Assembly (NCBI RefSeq): GCF_031877795.1
Contig: NC_133958.1
Coordinates: 1,364,001-1,428,000, forward strand
Direction: 5' to 3'
Source: Strix aluco
Lineage: Eukaryota; Chordata; Aves; Strigiformes; Strigidae
Length of the DNA stretch: 64,000 nt
The notes under the pieces were generated by a model. It did no database searches. It had not been told where the DNA came from and worked only from the letters and a program-made list of their open reading frames with translations. Both the position numbers and the translations under genes were made by a program. Shown piece after piece: positions 1 to 12,800 of the stretch; positions within the stretch are counted from its first letter, which is position 1, and every line of letters begins with the position of its first letter.

Positions 1-89
1 AGGGGGGGGGTGTCCCCCCATGTCGCCAGCTACCAGGGGAAAAGGGAGTCTGGGCGGGGAGGGGGGGGCGTGGAGGTGGGATGGGGTGG

Positions 90-420
90 CCAAGGGTCCT
101 GGGGTGGCCAGGGGTCTCTCTCTCAGGGTGGCTGAGGGTCCTGGGTGACTGTAGGTTCTGGGGCTACCAAGGGCCCTGGGGTGGCTGAAGGTCCCAGGGT
201 GTCTGAGGGCCCTGGGATGTCCAAGGGTCCCAGGGTGGCCGAGGGTCTCAGGGTGGCTGTGGGTCCTGGGGTGACTGTAGGAGAGCCCTGGGGTAGCTGA
301 GGGTCCTGGGGCTACCAAGGGCCATGGGTGGCTGAGGGTCCTGGGTTGCCCAAGGTCCTGGAGCAGCCGAGGCCCCTGGGGGTGGCTGAAGGTCCTGGGG
401 TGTCCGATGGTCCCACCTGA
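90..420. repeat. degenerate G-rich minisatellite
   Basis: About 20-bp units built on GGGTCCTGGGGTGGCTGA recur with many substitutions. The open frames across it are by-products of the repeat, and no gene is seen here. Confidence 0.7.
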
Positions 421-804
421 CACCCCCCAGCTGCAGCACCTCGCTGACCAGACTCATTTCCGACCATTCCATCTGTGGCAGCGATCCCCCCCCAGCTCCT
501 CCCCGCTGTCCCCCGCTGTCCCCCGCTGTCCCCCACTCCAGAGACTCCTTTTTCCCACGAACCACCCGGGGGTCTCCCCACCTCCGCTCCCTTCTCCATC
601 CCCAGCCTCCCAGCACCCTCGGGACACCGCTGACGGGATCCAGCAGCTTTTAACACCAGGACGTGCCGGGGCAAAGGCCGGGCGATGGGATCTGACCTAA
701 GGGCACACGTCAGCGCCCGTAATTGCTTCTTAGTCTGGGCCGCGCAGCGGCAAAACATTGCGTGAGATGGTTTTGAAGGGCCCGGCCCTGCCATCGTCTC
801 CTCC

Positions 805-1405
805 ATCTCATGCACCTCCCATCCTGTCATCATCTTCTCTCTCTGCCTCATGGATCTCCCATCTCGCCACCATCTCCTTCATCTCATGGACGTCTGGTCC
901 CACCATCATCTTTATCTCACGGACCTCCTGTCCCAGCATCATCCCCTCCTCTCAGGCACCTCCCATCCCACCATCATCTTCACCTCATGGACCTCCTGTC
1001 CCACCATGATCTTCATCTCATGCACCTCCCATCCCACCATCATCTTCATCTCATGGACCTCCCATCCCACCATGATCTTCATCTCATGGACCTCCCATCC
1101 CACCATCATTTTCATCTCATGGACCTCCCATCCTACCATCACTTTAATCTCATGGACCTCCCATCCCACCATCATCTTCATCTCATGGACCTCCCATCCC
1201 ACCATCATTTTCATCTCATGGACCTCCCATCCCACCATCATCTTCATCTCATGGACCTCCCGTCCCACCATCATCTTCATCTCATGCACCTCCCATCCCA
1301 CCATCATCTTCATCTCATGGACCTCCCATCCCACCATCATCTTCATCTCATGGACTTCCTGTCCCACCATCACCTTCATCTCATGGACCTCCCATCCCAC
1401 CTGCC
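805..1405. repeat. 33-bp minisatellite
   Basis: A 33-bp unit (core CTCATGGACCTCCCATCCCA followed by CCATCATCTTCAT) repeats about 14 times cleanly from 965 and more loosely from 805. Because 33 is a multiple of three, two plus frames and one minus frame stay open and give 11-residue peptide repeats. There is no start context, splice signal or family match, so I treat these as spurious proteins. Confidence 0.9.
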
Positions 1406-2579
1406 CAGCCAGGATGTTCCCGTGGGGAGGGACTGTCTCTGAAACATCTTGGGAAATGACTCGCAATGAGGCTTTGCTTCCAGAGCACCAGTTGCTTTCT
1501 GATGGCAACCTTCAAACCCATCGTAGAGGCTCTCCTGGGTTTGTAGGACATTCAAAAAACATTGGGAAAGACCCAAAACCGCAGTGCTGCCAGCTCCTGT
1601 GTTTTTATTTGGGGTCCTGCAAAGCTGGGGGTCACCTGGCGAGTGTTGGGCTGTGTGGAACAGTCACCCTCCACATGTCCCACACCAGGAACCAGCCACC
1701 ATCTCGCTTCTTCGTGGATTCGTGCTGCACATTATTTATCTTCCAGCCAGAAGAAAGTCGGGGATAATAACGCTTTAAGTGATTATTTATATTTTTTATC
1801 AGCCTGGGGCTTGCGCAGTCCCCCCGGACACATCCGACCCCGCACGGGAGGGCTCTCCCCGCCTCATCTACCCCTAAACACAGAGCAAGGAGCTGCCCGG
1901 GAAGGGGCAGATGGGACCTCCCCATTCAGCACATGGATGGAAACATTAATTAAAAGCAGGGTAATAAAACATCTGGAGGACTGGGAGCTGGGAAGGGCCG
2001 GCCAGCACGATACCCTGCAGCTGCTCCTTGAGAAACTTGGGCAGGGGGGACCGGGGTCACCAGTTATTTGGATGTTACAAAAGCCTTTTCATGAAGTATT
2101 TCAGGCAAAGCAACTGAAGAACCTTTGTGGAGCGGAGTGAGGGGCTCCCAGCCTGGCGGGGAGGGGTGGGGAGAGGCTTGTGGCCCCCCCAGGGACCAAA
2201 GATTCAGGGTCTGTCCCCGGTGTCTGGTGAAACGGGGAGGTGGCAAGTCCAGCCCAAGAGTGGGGTTTGCGGTCAGGCTGTGGGTGATGGGGTGGGATGA
2301 AGCCAATTGCTCGGAGATGCTGGATGAAGCCCCATTTGGTGCCATCCCGGCAGCCTCTTGGGTGGTGGGCAGCAGGGTGAGCACCCGTCCCACCCGTGTG
2401 TCCCCACCACAGGGGAAGGAGCCCACCCTGCAAGAAAAAAAGAGGGGAAAAGGGTTTTCCAGTGGGTCTGTCCTCCAGGTTGGCTCAGAGCTGCACGGGC
2501 ACCGTGGTGGGACCCTGGCACCCTGCTCCTGGTGTGGGGTGGGATGGGGACCCCTCTCTGAGCATCCCGCTGGTGTGGG
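1406..2579. other. unique sequence upstream of TCF7L1
   Basis: No gene is recognised. 1690-2110 is AT-richer than its surroundings, with several TAAT/ATTA cores (for example near 1950), and could hold conserved regulatory DNA. This rests on base composition only. Confidence 0.35.
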
Positions 2580-3540
2580 TGACGGGGAGACCCTGGTGGG
2601 ATGGGGCCACCTGGGCAGACTGGGGGCAGGTATGGTGGGGGGCACGGGTAGGATGGGGCCACCTCAGTGGGACAGGGCCACCCTGGAGGGACAGGGCCAC
2701 CCTGGAGGGACAGGGTCACCCTGGGTGGGATGAGGGTTCTCCTGCTACACGGAGGCACCCAAATGGGATAAGGGCACCCCAGCAGGACAGGGACACCCTG
2801 GTAGGGTGGGGGCACCTTGGGTGGGACTGTGGCACCCAGATAGGGTGGGGGCACCTGAATGGGCAGGGAAGGGAGAACTTAAGCAGGATGGGGGTACCCA
2901 GATGGGATGGGGTGTCCTGGATGGGATGGGGGGGGCCCAGATAGGTTGGGGACACCCAGATGGGAGGGGGCACCCTGGGTGTGCTGGGAGAACCTCAGAT
3001 GGGGCACCCTGGGTGGGGTAGAGGAACCCTGGATGAAATGGGGGGACCCTGGGCAGGATGGAGGGAACACAGATGGGATGGGGAGACCCTGGATGGGCTG
3101 AGGAGACTGTGGGTGGGATGGGGACCCTGGGATGGGATGGGATGGGATGGGGTGGGGTGGGATGGGGTGGGGGGATCACAGATGGGATGGGGAGACCCTG
3201 AATGGGATGGGGAGACCATGGGTGGGATGAGGGGACCCTGGACGGGATGGGGGGAACCAGGATGGGACAGGAAGACCCTGGACAGGATGGGGGGACCTGC
3301 GCAGGATGGGGGGGGACCCTGGATGGGATGGGGGGACCCGGATGGGACAGGGAGACCCTGGACGGGATGGGGGGAACACAGATGGGATGGGGAGACCGTG
3401 GGTGGGATGGGGGCCCTGCGCAGGATGGGGGGGGACCCTGGATGGGATGGGGGGACCCGGATGGGACAGGGAGACCCTGGACGGGATGGGGGGAACACAG
3501 ATGGGATGGGGAGACCGTGGGTGGGATGGGGGCCCCGGAC
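2580..3540. repeat. G-rich tandem repeats with a 119-bp duplication before TCF7L1
   Basis: Loose 20-25-bp units (GGATGGGGGGACCCTGGA and relatives) run for almost 1 kb. Inside them, roughly 3298-3416 and 3417-3535 are two nearly identical 119-bp higher-order copies, the second ending about 275 bp before the TCF7L1 start codon. The plus strand has many GGGG runs. Confidence 0.85.
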
Positions 3541-3811
3541 GCGCCGGGACGTGGCGGGGACACGCCGTCGGTTGTCGCCCCGTGGGCAGGGGCTCGATCC
3601 GCTCGGAGCGGGGCCGGGCCGGGCCGGTCGGCGGAGCCGGTGGCGGGCGGTGGGGCGGTGCGAGCGCCCTGCCCTGCCCCGCGGTGTCGGTTTGCAGCCG
3701 GGCTCCTCCTCCCCCCGCCGCCCCGCGCATTCCCGACCCTCCCGGGCGGCGGCGGCGGCGGCGGCGGGGGCCCGGCGGTGCCGGAGCGGGCGGCGGGGCC
3801 GGACCCCCACC
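3541..3811 (+). promoter_or_regulatory. TCF7L1: CpG-island promoter/5' UTR of TCF7L1
   Basis: The sequence changes abruptly from CpG-poor G-repeats to a very CpG-rich stretch with GGC repeats (3746-3765) just upstream of the ATG at 3812, which has a good context (CCACCATG). The transcription start itself cannot be placed. Promoter identity is inferred from CpG density and position. Confidence 0.6.
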
Positions 3812-6800
3812 ATGCCGCAGCTGGAACCGGCGGGGGGGGACGACCTGGGGGCCCCCGACGAGCTCATCGCCTTCCAGGACGAGGGCGAGGAGCAGGACAA
3901 GGGCGCGGGGCGCGGCTCGGCCCACGGGGACCTGGACGAGCTCAAGTCCTCCCTGGTCAGCGAGACCGAGAACCGCGGCACCGGCACCGGCACCGGCACC
4001 GGCTCCGACTCCGAGGTGAGCCCGGGGGGTGGCGGAGGGGTGGCGGGGGGGGAGGCGACCCCCGCCCGGCCCCGCTCACCGCCCTCTCCCCGCAGGCGGA
4101 GCGGCCCCCGCAGCCCCGGGAAAGTTTCCAGAAGCCGCGGGACTATTTGCAGAAGGTACCGGCTCCGCTCCCCGCTCCCTGTCCCCCCCCCTCCCGGTCC
4201 CCTCCCCGCTCCCGGTCCCCGCCGCATCCCCTCGGGACCATCCGACACTTCGCAACTTCTTTGTTTCCGCCCCCGGCTGCGGGCGGGACCCCCCCCCCCC
4301 GTGTCCTCCCCCCACGGAGGAACCGGTCCCGACCTCCCCCCCGCGGTGAGTCTGGCCCCTACCGGCCCCAGGTCCCGCCCCCCCGCTCGGTAACCGGCCC
4401 CCGGGCGCTTCCCCATGGATGGACCAGTGCCCACCCCCCCCTCCCCCTCCCCGGAGGAACCGGGCTCGGGACCCCCCCCCCGCAGCTGGGGCCTTTCCGG
4501 GACTGACCAGCACCGGGACCCCCCCCCCGCCCCGCTCCGCCTCGGAGGAACCGCCCCTCGGGACCCCCCATGCAGCCAGGATCCCCCTGCCGGGGGGCGA
4601 CCAGTCCCAGGACCCCCCCTTCTGCCAGCCCAGCCCCCTCCCCCCCCTGCAACCGGGACCCCCCTCCCGCGGCGACCGCGCCCCCCCCCGCAGCCGGGAC
4701 CCTCCCCCAGAAGAACCAGGGACTTGGGCACCCCCAGAGGGAGCTACCCGCGCCCCCCACAAGTGGGGGGGTCAGACCCATGACACCCCCACCCCCCCCC
4801 ACGCCTCTGCAACTGGGACACCCCCCCGGAGGAACGGCCGCTGGGACCCCCCCTCCCGCGGGGACCGCGCCCCCCCCCCCCTTCCCAGCAGTTGGGACGC
4901 CCCAGAAGAACCGAGGACCCCCCCCCCAAGGGACTTGGGCACCCCCAGAGGGTCCTACCCATGGGAACACCCCCCCCCCCCCCTCCGTGGGTGTATCCCC
5001 CCCCTCCCCACCGTCTCCTGACCCCCCCCTTTCTTCTCTCCCCAGTGGTCAGACGACAGCAAGATGGGGGGTTTTTTAAGGGCCCCCCGTACCCCGGTTA
5101 CCCCTTCCTGATGCTCCCCGAGCTGGGCAGCCCCTACCTCGCCAACGGAGCCCTCTCCCCCGGCGGCGCCCGCACCGTAAGTGACCCCCGGCCCCCCCCC
5201 CCGAGACCCCTTTTTGGGATGCTCAGACCCCACTTCGGTTTGGGCCAAACCCCGTCCCGAAGGAAGGCAACTGCTTGGTGCTAAAAAAAAAAAAGAGGAA
5301 GAAATTGGGTTTATTCCCTTATTTTTGGTTCACTTTGCCCCTTCCAAGGGGGATGCACCCCGGGGTGGGGGGGGGGAGGTTTGGGGGGGTCTCACTCCGG
5401 GCACCGGCCCCGAAACCTGACCCTGACTGCGCCGCTTTTCTCATTTAAAAGGGCTCCCTTCGACTTTTAAAGCTCTTAATGGGCTGACATTGTCTGTCCC
5501 TCCCTGGCGGCGAGAAAACTGATTAAGCAAATTGAGTGAGCGGTAGATGGAGGGGGCGGGGGGGGCGCCAAGGACAGCGGGATTGACCCCCCCAACCTCA
5601 CCAGCGTCCGGTCTGCACCCAAACCCTCCCAAACACCAACCTGGGCCAGAAATACAAACTGGTGTTATAAACACAACCTGCTCCGTACGCACCCGTACCT
5701 GCCTCAGTTTCCCCTCCCGGTAACCCTGGGGGCGTCCTGGGGGGGCTGGCCCCCCCCCCCCCTCGGCAGGGATGCGGTGCCCGGCCGTGGGACCCGCCGC
5801 ATCCCGGGCTGGAGCGTCGCGCCACGCGCGGGTTCTTCTGGGGTTATTTTTTGGGGTTATTTCTCCGTTTTCTGGGTGTTATTTCTCCATTTTCTGGGTG
5901 TTATTTCTCCGTTTTCTGGGTGTTATTTCTCCGTTTTTCTGGGGGTTATTTCTCCGTTTTTCTGGGGGTTATTTCTCCGTTTTTCTGGGGGTTATTTCTC
6001 CGTTTTTCTGGGTGTTTTCTCTCTCTCCAGAGCCGCGGTGGTGACACCTGATGGCTTTAAGCCCGTTATTTCCCGGGCTCTATAGGAAGCCGTGTTACCA
6101 TATGGAATATATATAGGATGGCAAAAGTTGCTTCAACTAAAATGGCTTAAAATCCCCGGTGCGGGCTCACCGGCCGGGATCCTGCGTTCTAGCAGCGTCG
6201 CGGGGAGAGTTTTCTATATTTTGGAGGTTTTGCTTTATTGAAGCAACTGGTTTGAATGGTTGTCGAGCGCGAATCCCAGCCCGGGGAGGGCGGGGGGCCC
6301 CGGCCCGGCTGCTGGATTACATAAATATCCCCGTGTTTGGCCGGCAGCCGGGTGCTGGATAAAGGTTATATTCCCAATTTGTCACTTTTGGTATTACTAC
6401 ATTTTGGAGATGATGCACAACTGGCCACGATCCCAAATACCGGCGAGGAATAAGGAATAATTAAAAGGGACTGGGGTTGGGATTGGTAGAAAACAGCCAC
6501 TAATGATGATTTAATGAATCCCAGAATGGGGGATTAATTAAGAGGGGCTGGGAAAGGAGCTGATGTTGCATCCTGGTTTTGGACCCGGGGCTGATGTTGA
6601 GCTTGGAGAAGGGCTGGAGGGATGAGTGGGGATGGGAAAACCCCGGATTGGGGCCGAATCCTGCCGGATTGGGATGTTTCTGTGCAGAGCTGAGCCGGGG
6701 GCGCCGAGCAAGCGAGGGCATCGCGGTGGGGGCAAACGTGGGGTGCTGGGAGGATTTTTGCGGGTGCACATCGTGTCTCGATGCGAACGCGAGGGCTCTC

Positions 6801-9800
6801 GGAGCCGAATTTTGCTGCGCCGCCCGGGGCAGGGTGAGGCCTCGCCATATTCCACTCGTGCAATGAAAGCGTCTGAGCTCTGCGCCGGTCAGCAAACCCC
6901 CCCCCCACTTTCCACGAGCTCCCACCGGAGCGGCGGCACAGGGATCCCCTGGATCCGGGACAGCATCACACCAGCGATCCCGGAGCGGGTCCGGCCGGGC
7001 CCAGCATCACCCGAGGGCACCGAGCCCTGCACCGACAAATCCGCCGCCCGCCTTCATCCCGGGAGGCTTCGAGGCAAGACCCAACACGTGAAGCGCAGAG
7101 GTGGTAGAGGCAGGAGGCCACCGAGCAGCCCTGGGAGCTTTTTTTTTTTCCTGTCTCCTTTTTTTTTCCCCCCATCCATCGGGGGGAAACGAGCTGATCC
7201 GCAGGATCCGGCCATCCTGGTGGCTGTGGCATCCTCGCCGTCGTGCAGCCGGGGCGCTGCCGACTGAACTGTGTGACTCTGCCGCGTGAAAAAGGAAGAT
7301 CTGGGGGGAAAAAAAACCCCAAAACCCAAATAATTTCTGTGCCTGGGAGATGCTCTGAGGAGGCAGCTGGGTGGGCAAAGACGCTGGGGATGGACGTGTC
7401 CGTGGATGTCCAGCAGCGGTGGAACCACTGGAGGATTTTTTTTTGGAGTAACAGGCAGGCAAGCCGGTGTTCTCGCACCTCCGCTCCAAAATATTTAGAA
7501 ATCTGGAAAACATTTAAAAATCTGGAAACGTGAGGCCTTTGCACGCCCCAAAGCAGGCGAACCGCCTCCATCGCCGTGCAAAGCCGAGGGGCACCGAAGC
7601 GACAGGCTGCTCGTGCCCTTTATGAATTCACTTTGCTCCGATATCACCCGTGTTGTTTCCAAACGGGACCCTGAAATTTGGGGTGTCCCCTTTAGTATCA
7701 TTTTTCTGGCGATTCCTGGCCGGGGTGGTATTTTTTCTGGCTCCTCGAAGCCAGGGGAGGAATTTGGCAGGGTGTGAGGGTGGCATTGCTGTTCAGAAGC
7801 AGTGTTTTAGCCTGGCTTTCCTCACGGTTGCACCAAGAATGGGAATTGGGGACCCCTCAGGCTGGGTTTGGCTCCCTGGGATCATCGGAGCTGCGATTCC
7901 CCAAAACATGAAGATACCCAAGGTGGGACGGAAAGGAAAAGCTCTGGGCACGCACCAGCACCACGAGCTGGATGGAATCAAACCCGTGTTGCTGCCACGC
8001 TGGATCCATCCCGTCGGGATCATTTGGAGCCGGCGCCTTTTATCCCAAGCTCAGAAAAAGCTGGATCCGTATCGGGGCAAAATTGCACCCCAGGATCCTC
8101 CTCCGCTCCCCAGCTCAGGGAGGGGGAGGGAGGGAAATCAGCCGCTCAGCATCCCCAAACCAGGCACGGCACCGCCGGGGAGGCGAAGGCGAGACCACGC
8201 GTTGGCGGATAAAAAAAACCTTGCAGGGGTTGTCATTATTTCCTCCCCCCCCCAAAAAAAAAAAACAGTTTAACCCCAGGAATTCAAGTCTGGAGGTGAG
8301 TATTTAAATAAACCCAAACCTTCCTCAGGCGTGGAAATTCAGCCGAGGCACCCAAACAGCTCCCCGCGCCACGCAGCGATGCACGCCGCTGTAATTAATG
8401 CACATTGGCGGGTTGCGGTCCCAAAATAAATGAGAAAAAAAAAAAAAAAACATAACCTGGACTTGTTTCGGCTTTTTTTCCCCCGTTCCTGAGATGAGCT
8501 CGCGATCCCCACGCGGGCTGCAATACAGAGGCATATCTGTCTGCAAAAGAAAATATATCCTCTTAAACACGCGGCTGCCAAGAAAAATGATTAAAATACA
8601 GATTTTTGGCAAGAAAGAGGGTTGCTCCGAAAAACCGGCGGGTCTTGCCGGAGGCTCCGGCGGCAGCTCTGGCTGAGTGGGGAGGGTTTTGGCGCACGCT
8701 CCTTGGGATGTGGGATGGAGGTGTTGGGATGGGGGGGGGGACTTTTTTCGGCTGCGGGGGCTCGCTCAGCGCTCGGCATCCTCTAACCGCCGTGGTTCGT
8801 CCTTCCCCAGCCGAGCTCCGGGCACCTCCTTGGGATTTGCTGGTTTAGTTGGGATTTCCCCCCCCTGGCAGCGCAGGCTTCCTTCTCCACCTGGAAAATA
8901 TTAAGGAAAAAAAAAAAAAAAAAAAGGGTTTTTCGCACTTTTTGGCTTCTTCACGTCGCCCCGTGCAGCTGCCGGGCCGAGCACATCCCTCCCGGCAGCG
9001 AACCCTTCCCGTGCCTCAGTTTCCCCGCTCCGAGGTGCTCCTGCCTGTTGAGCCTTTGCACACAATGGGCCCTTTATGTCTCCTCCTTAATTATGCTATT
9101 CGGCTAATTACCCTGGATTTTTTTTTTTTTTTTTTTTTGGGCTAAATGAGACCTACAGGAGGTTTCCACTAACCCCCCCAACTTCTCCCTCCTCCCTCCC
9201 TTTTCCAACACGATTCCCAAATTAAAGCAATGAAGTAAGTGCTCGGGGCGACTCTCATAAGACCTGGTTTTGTTAAGGGGACTTAACGCGCATTCATCAT
9301 CTTTCTGGTATTCTGAGCAGCTGCTTTTCATTAGTTTTTCTTCCTTGAAGTCGCTGGCGGGAGCGGGGGAAAGAGGAACCCAGAGAGAAGCGCCCGGCGC
9401 ATCCCGGCCGGAGGAAGAGGAGGGTTAAACGCGGGGGGGGGGGGTATAGAGCTTGCGCCGTGTCCCGTCTCTCCGTGCTCGTATTGGGGTTTGAGGGTGT
9501 TTTGGGGGGAGAGGGGGTGGTTTGGAGTGTGATGGGCTGGGTGAAAGTACTCCGAGGAGGAGGAGGAGGAGGAGGAGGAGGAAGGGGTGATGGTGGTGTG
9601 CGGCTTCACGGCTTGCTTCTTTTTTGGGGTGGTTTTTGGCAGCGATGTGACCCTGTGCGTGCACCCCGGGAATCCCTGAGCCGTGGGAATCCCGCCCGGA
9701 GCCGGGGCAGGGGGCAGGGGAGGTCAGCGGGCTCTGACGCCGGCTGAGCCGGTGTCCCGTGGGTGCTGCCGGGGGGTACAGGACCCCCTCAGTGCTCCTC

Positions 9801-12800
9801 CCAGCCTGGGCGCGATGTCACCCGGCGGGATGCAGAGATGCATCTCCAGAGGTGTCAGCCCCCAAAATCATGGGGTTTGTGTCCGGTGGTGCAGTGACAG
9901 GACCCTCTTCACCCCAAATTTCCACATCAGTGTAGCTTCGAGTGACTTTTTCCATCATCCCCACACCTTGGATGGGATCTTAAACATTTAACACGTGCGA
10001 AAGTCCCTTAAAAACCCCTTCCCTGACTGGACAGGGCGTGTCGTATCCCCAGGGATGCTCTGGGGGGGCTTCGGAGCGGTGGGATTTTTTTTTTTTTGCC
10101 GGGGCGGGGATGAGCCCTTTGCACCCGCTGGATTCCCCCGGCGCGGATGCAGCCGCCGCCTGAATGCGGGATGAATGGAGCCATTGAGCGTGATGGACGG
10201 GAGCTGAAAGCTGCAGACAAAAGCCTCGGGGCAAGCGCGGAAAACTTGTTGCCGCCAGGTTTGGGGAGCGGGGAGGGAACCGCTGGCCGTCGGGGGTCCC
10301 GGCTTGCGCCGATCTTGTCTTGCTCCGTGGCTGGGTGCACGCATGAGGGATGCGCGGGGTACCCATGGGTGAGGGATGCGCGGGGCGCCCATGGGTGAGG
10401 GATGCTCAGGGCGCCCATGGGTGAGGGATGCTCGGGGCACCCATGGGTGAGGGATGTGCAGGGCACCCATGGTGAGGGATGCTCGGGGCGCCCATGGGTG
10501 AGGGATGCGCGGGGCGCCCATGGGTGAGGGATGCGCGGGGCGCCCATGGGTGAGGGATGCTCGGGGCACCCATGGTGAAGGATGCGCGGGGCGCCCATGG
10601 GTGAGGGATGCTCGGGGCACCCATGGTGAAGGATGCGCAGGGAGCCCATGGTGAGGGATGCGCGGGGCGCCCATGGTGAGGGATGCGCGGGGCGCCCATG
10701 GGTGAGGGATGCTCGGGGCACCCATGGTGAAGGATGCGCGGGGCGCCCATGGGTGAGGGATGCTCGGGGCACCCATGGTGAGGGATGCTCGGGGCACCCA
10801 TGGGTGAGGGATGCGCGGGGCACCCATGGTGAAGGATGCGCAGGGAGCCCATAGTGAGGGATGCGTGGGGTGCCCATGGGTGAGGCCAAGCTGTTCGGGG
10901 TGCCACGGCCGGGGCCAAGCTGTTCAGCAGATGCCAGCCGGCGCCCCTGGTGCAGCAACGCGGGGATCTGTGGCTCGAGATGAGGTCGGCTTTAAGCGCC
11001 ACCTCTCTGAGCTCATCCCAAATGGGGTTTTTTGGGGCTTATTTTTCAGCTCCCAGCCACTCTTTCTGGTTTCCCGTCCCGGTGTTGTCTCCATTTCCCA
11101 CCCGGTTTGTGCCGGGGTCCGCGTGCTGATGGGTTTGGGTTGCATCACGGGAATGGTCAAGCATCCTTCATCCAGGGGTTTTAAACACCCAGTGCTGCGC
11201 CCGTTGCACCCCCAAATCGGTGTCCCCACCTGGGATGGCCTTTGCCTGAGCTGGGTCACCCTAGAAATGCCAGGGGGGGACAACGCGAGCTGTGGGGACC
11301 ACCCGAGACGCAGCATCACCCCCCCCCACCCCGTATTGCCCCTTTGCAGCCCTTTAAAAAACCCCAAGGGGAAAAGAAATAACCCCACCAGGAATTTTTG
11401 GGGTTCTCCCTGGTGGGATGCGGGGACGTAGGAGACCCCCCAAAATGTCTCGTCCCCGCTGGAAACCGCCAGCCCAGCATTTGTGGCCAACATCTGGAGG
11501 AGATTATTTGGCTGGGAAGCAGCTCGGAGGGGAGCGAGGCGGGGGGGGGGGGGGAAGGATTTACGGCTTGTTTCTGGGGCTGTAAATCCCAGCTGTAATT
11601 GGGATTTCTCCCTCCCTAATTATCCCCAGGGAAGCGGAACGCGGCGGCTCCCGCGGGGCTGGGATGCTCTTCAGTTCCCCCCCCCTTTTCTTTGACACGA
11701 AGGTGATTTATTGGAGCGCCAGGGACACCCGACACCCGGCACAGGAAGGCGAGAAGCTGGGTCCCCCCTGCCCGTGGCTCTCCGGCCCCTTCCCTGCCGT
11801 CACTTCCAGCTCCAAGGGGACGAAAGTCCCCGCGGCTCCTGGCCTTGCCCCCGCGCTTTCCACGGCCCGTGGCTGCCTTCCGGAAGGAGCTTTTTGCCCT
11901 CTTCCTCCCCCTTCCCCCCTCTTTTTCACCCATTTCCCCCCTTTCTTGCCCTTTTCCCCCCCCTTTTTGCTCTCCCCTTCCCCCCCCCCTTCCCCCCTCT
12001 TTCCCCCGTTTCTCCCCGTTTCCCCCCCTTCCCCCCTTCCCCCCTTTCCCCCCTTCCCCCCTTTCCCCCCTTTCCCCCCCTTTCCCCCCCTTTCCCCTCC
12101 CTTTTCCCCCCCTCTCCCCCCATCTTCCCCCCCCTCTCCCCCCTCCCCCCCTCTTTCCCCCCCTCTTTCCCCCCCTTTTCCCCCCCTTTTCCCCCCTCCT
12201 TCCCCCCCTTTTCCCCCCTCCTTCCCCCCCTTTCCCCCCCTTTTCCCCCCTTTCTCCCTCCTTCCCCCCCTTTTCCCCCCCTTTTCCCCCCCTTTTCCCC
12301 CCCTTTTCTCCCCCTTTTCCCCTCTTTTCCCCCCCCTTTCTCCCCCCTTCCCCCCCTTCCCCCCCCACTTTGGGGCTACACCACCTGCAGCCCCCCTCCC
12401 ACATCCCACTTTCCACCAAACCTCCCCCACAGCATCCCAGGTTCGCAGCCCAGGCACCTCCCGCTGGGAAGATTTGTGGGACTTCCAGCTTTTTTGCTCC
12501 CAGACTCAGAGTTTTATCAATCAGACGACACATCAAGCCTAGAAAACCCATTTCTTTCAAATATCGCATCTCTCTTTGACCCCCTGAGCTGTCAGAAGCA
12601 AAATTTGGCTGGTTTTAGCCCAAACGAGACAGGGATGCTGCTCAGCGCCAGGATCTTGGGATGCGATGGGACTGGAGCATCAACCCCCCAGACAAAGATT
12701 TTTGGGGGCTCATTAATCATCCCACAAAACTCAATTTTCCGCCTCATGCTTGGCCTTTCCCTTCTCCCCCTGCAAGGTTTTGGGATGTATTTTGGGGAAA

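Noticed and set aside
2960-4731. Long Gly/Trp-rich and Pro-rich open frames (over 450 codons) around the TCF7L1 promoter
   Set aside because: They are frames through GGGATGGGG repeats and CpG-island DNA on both strands, with no family match.
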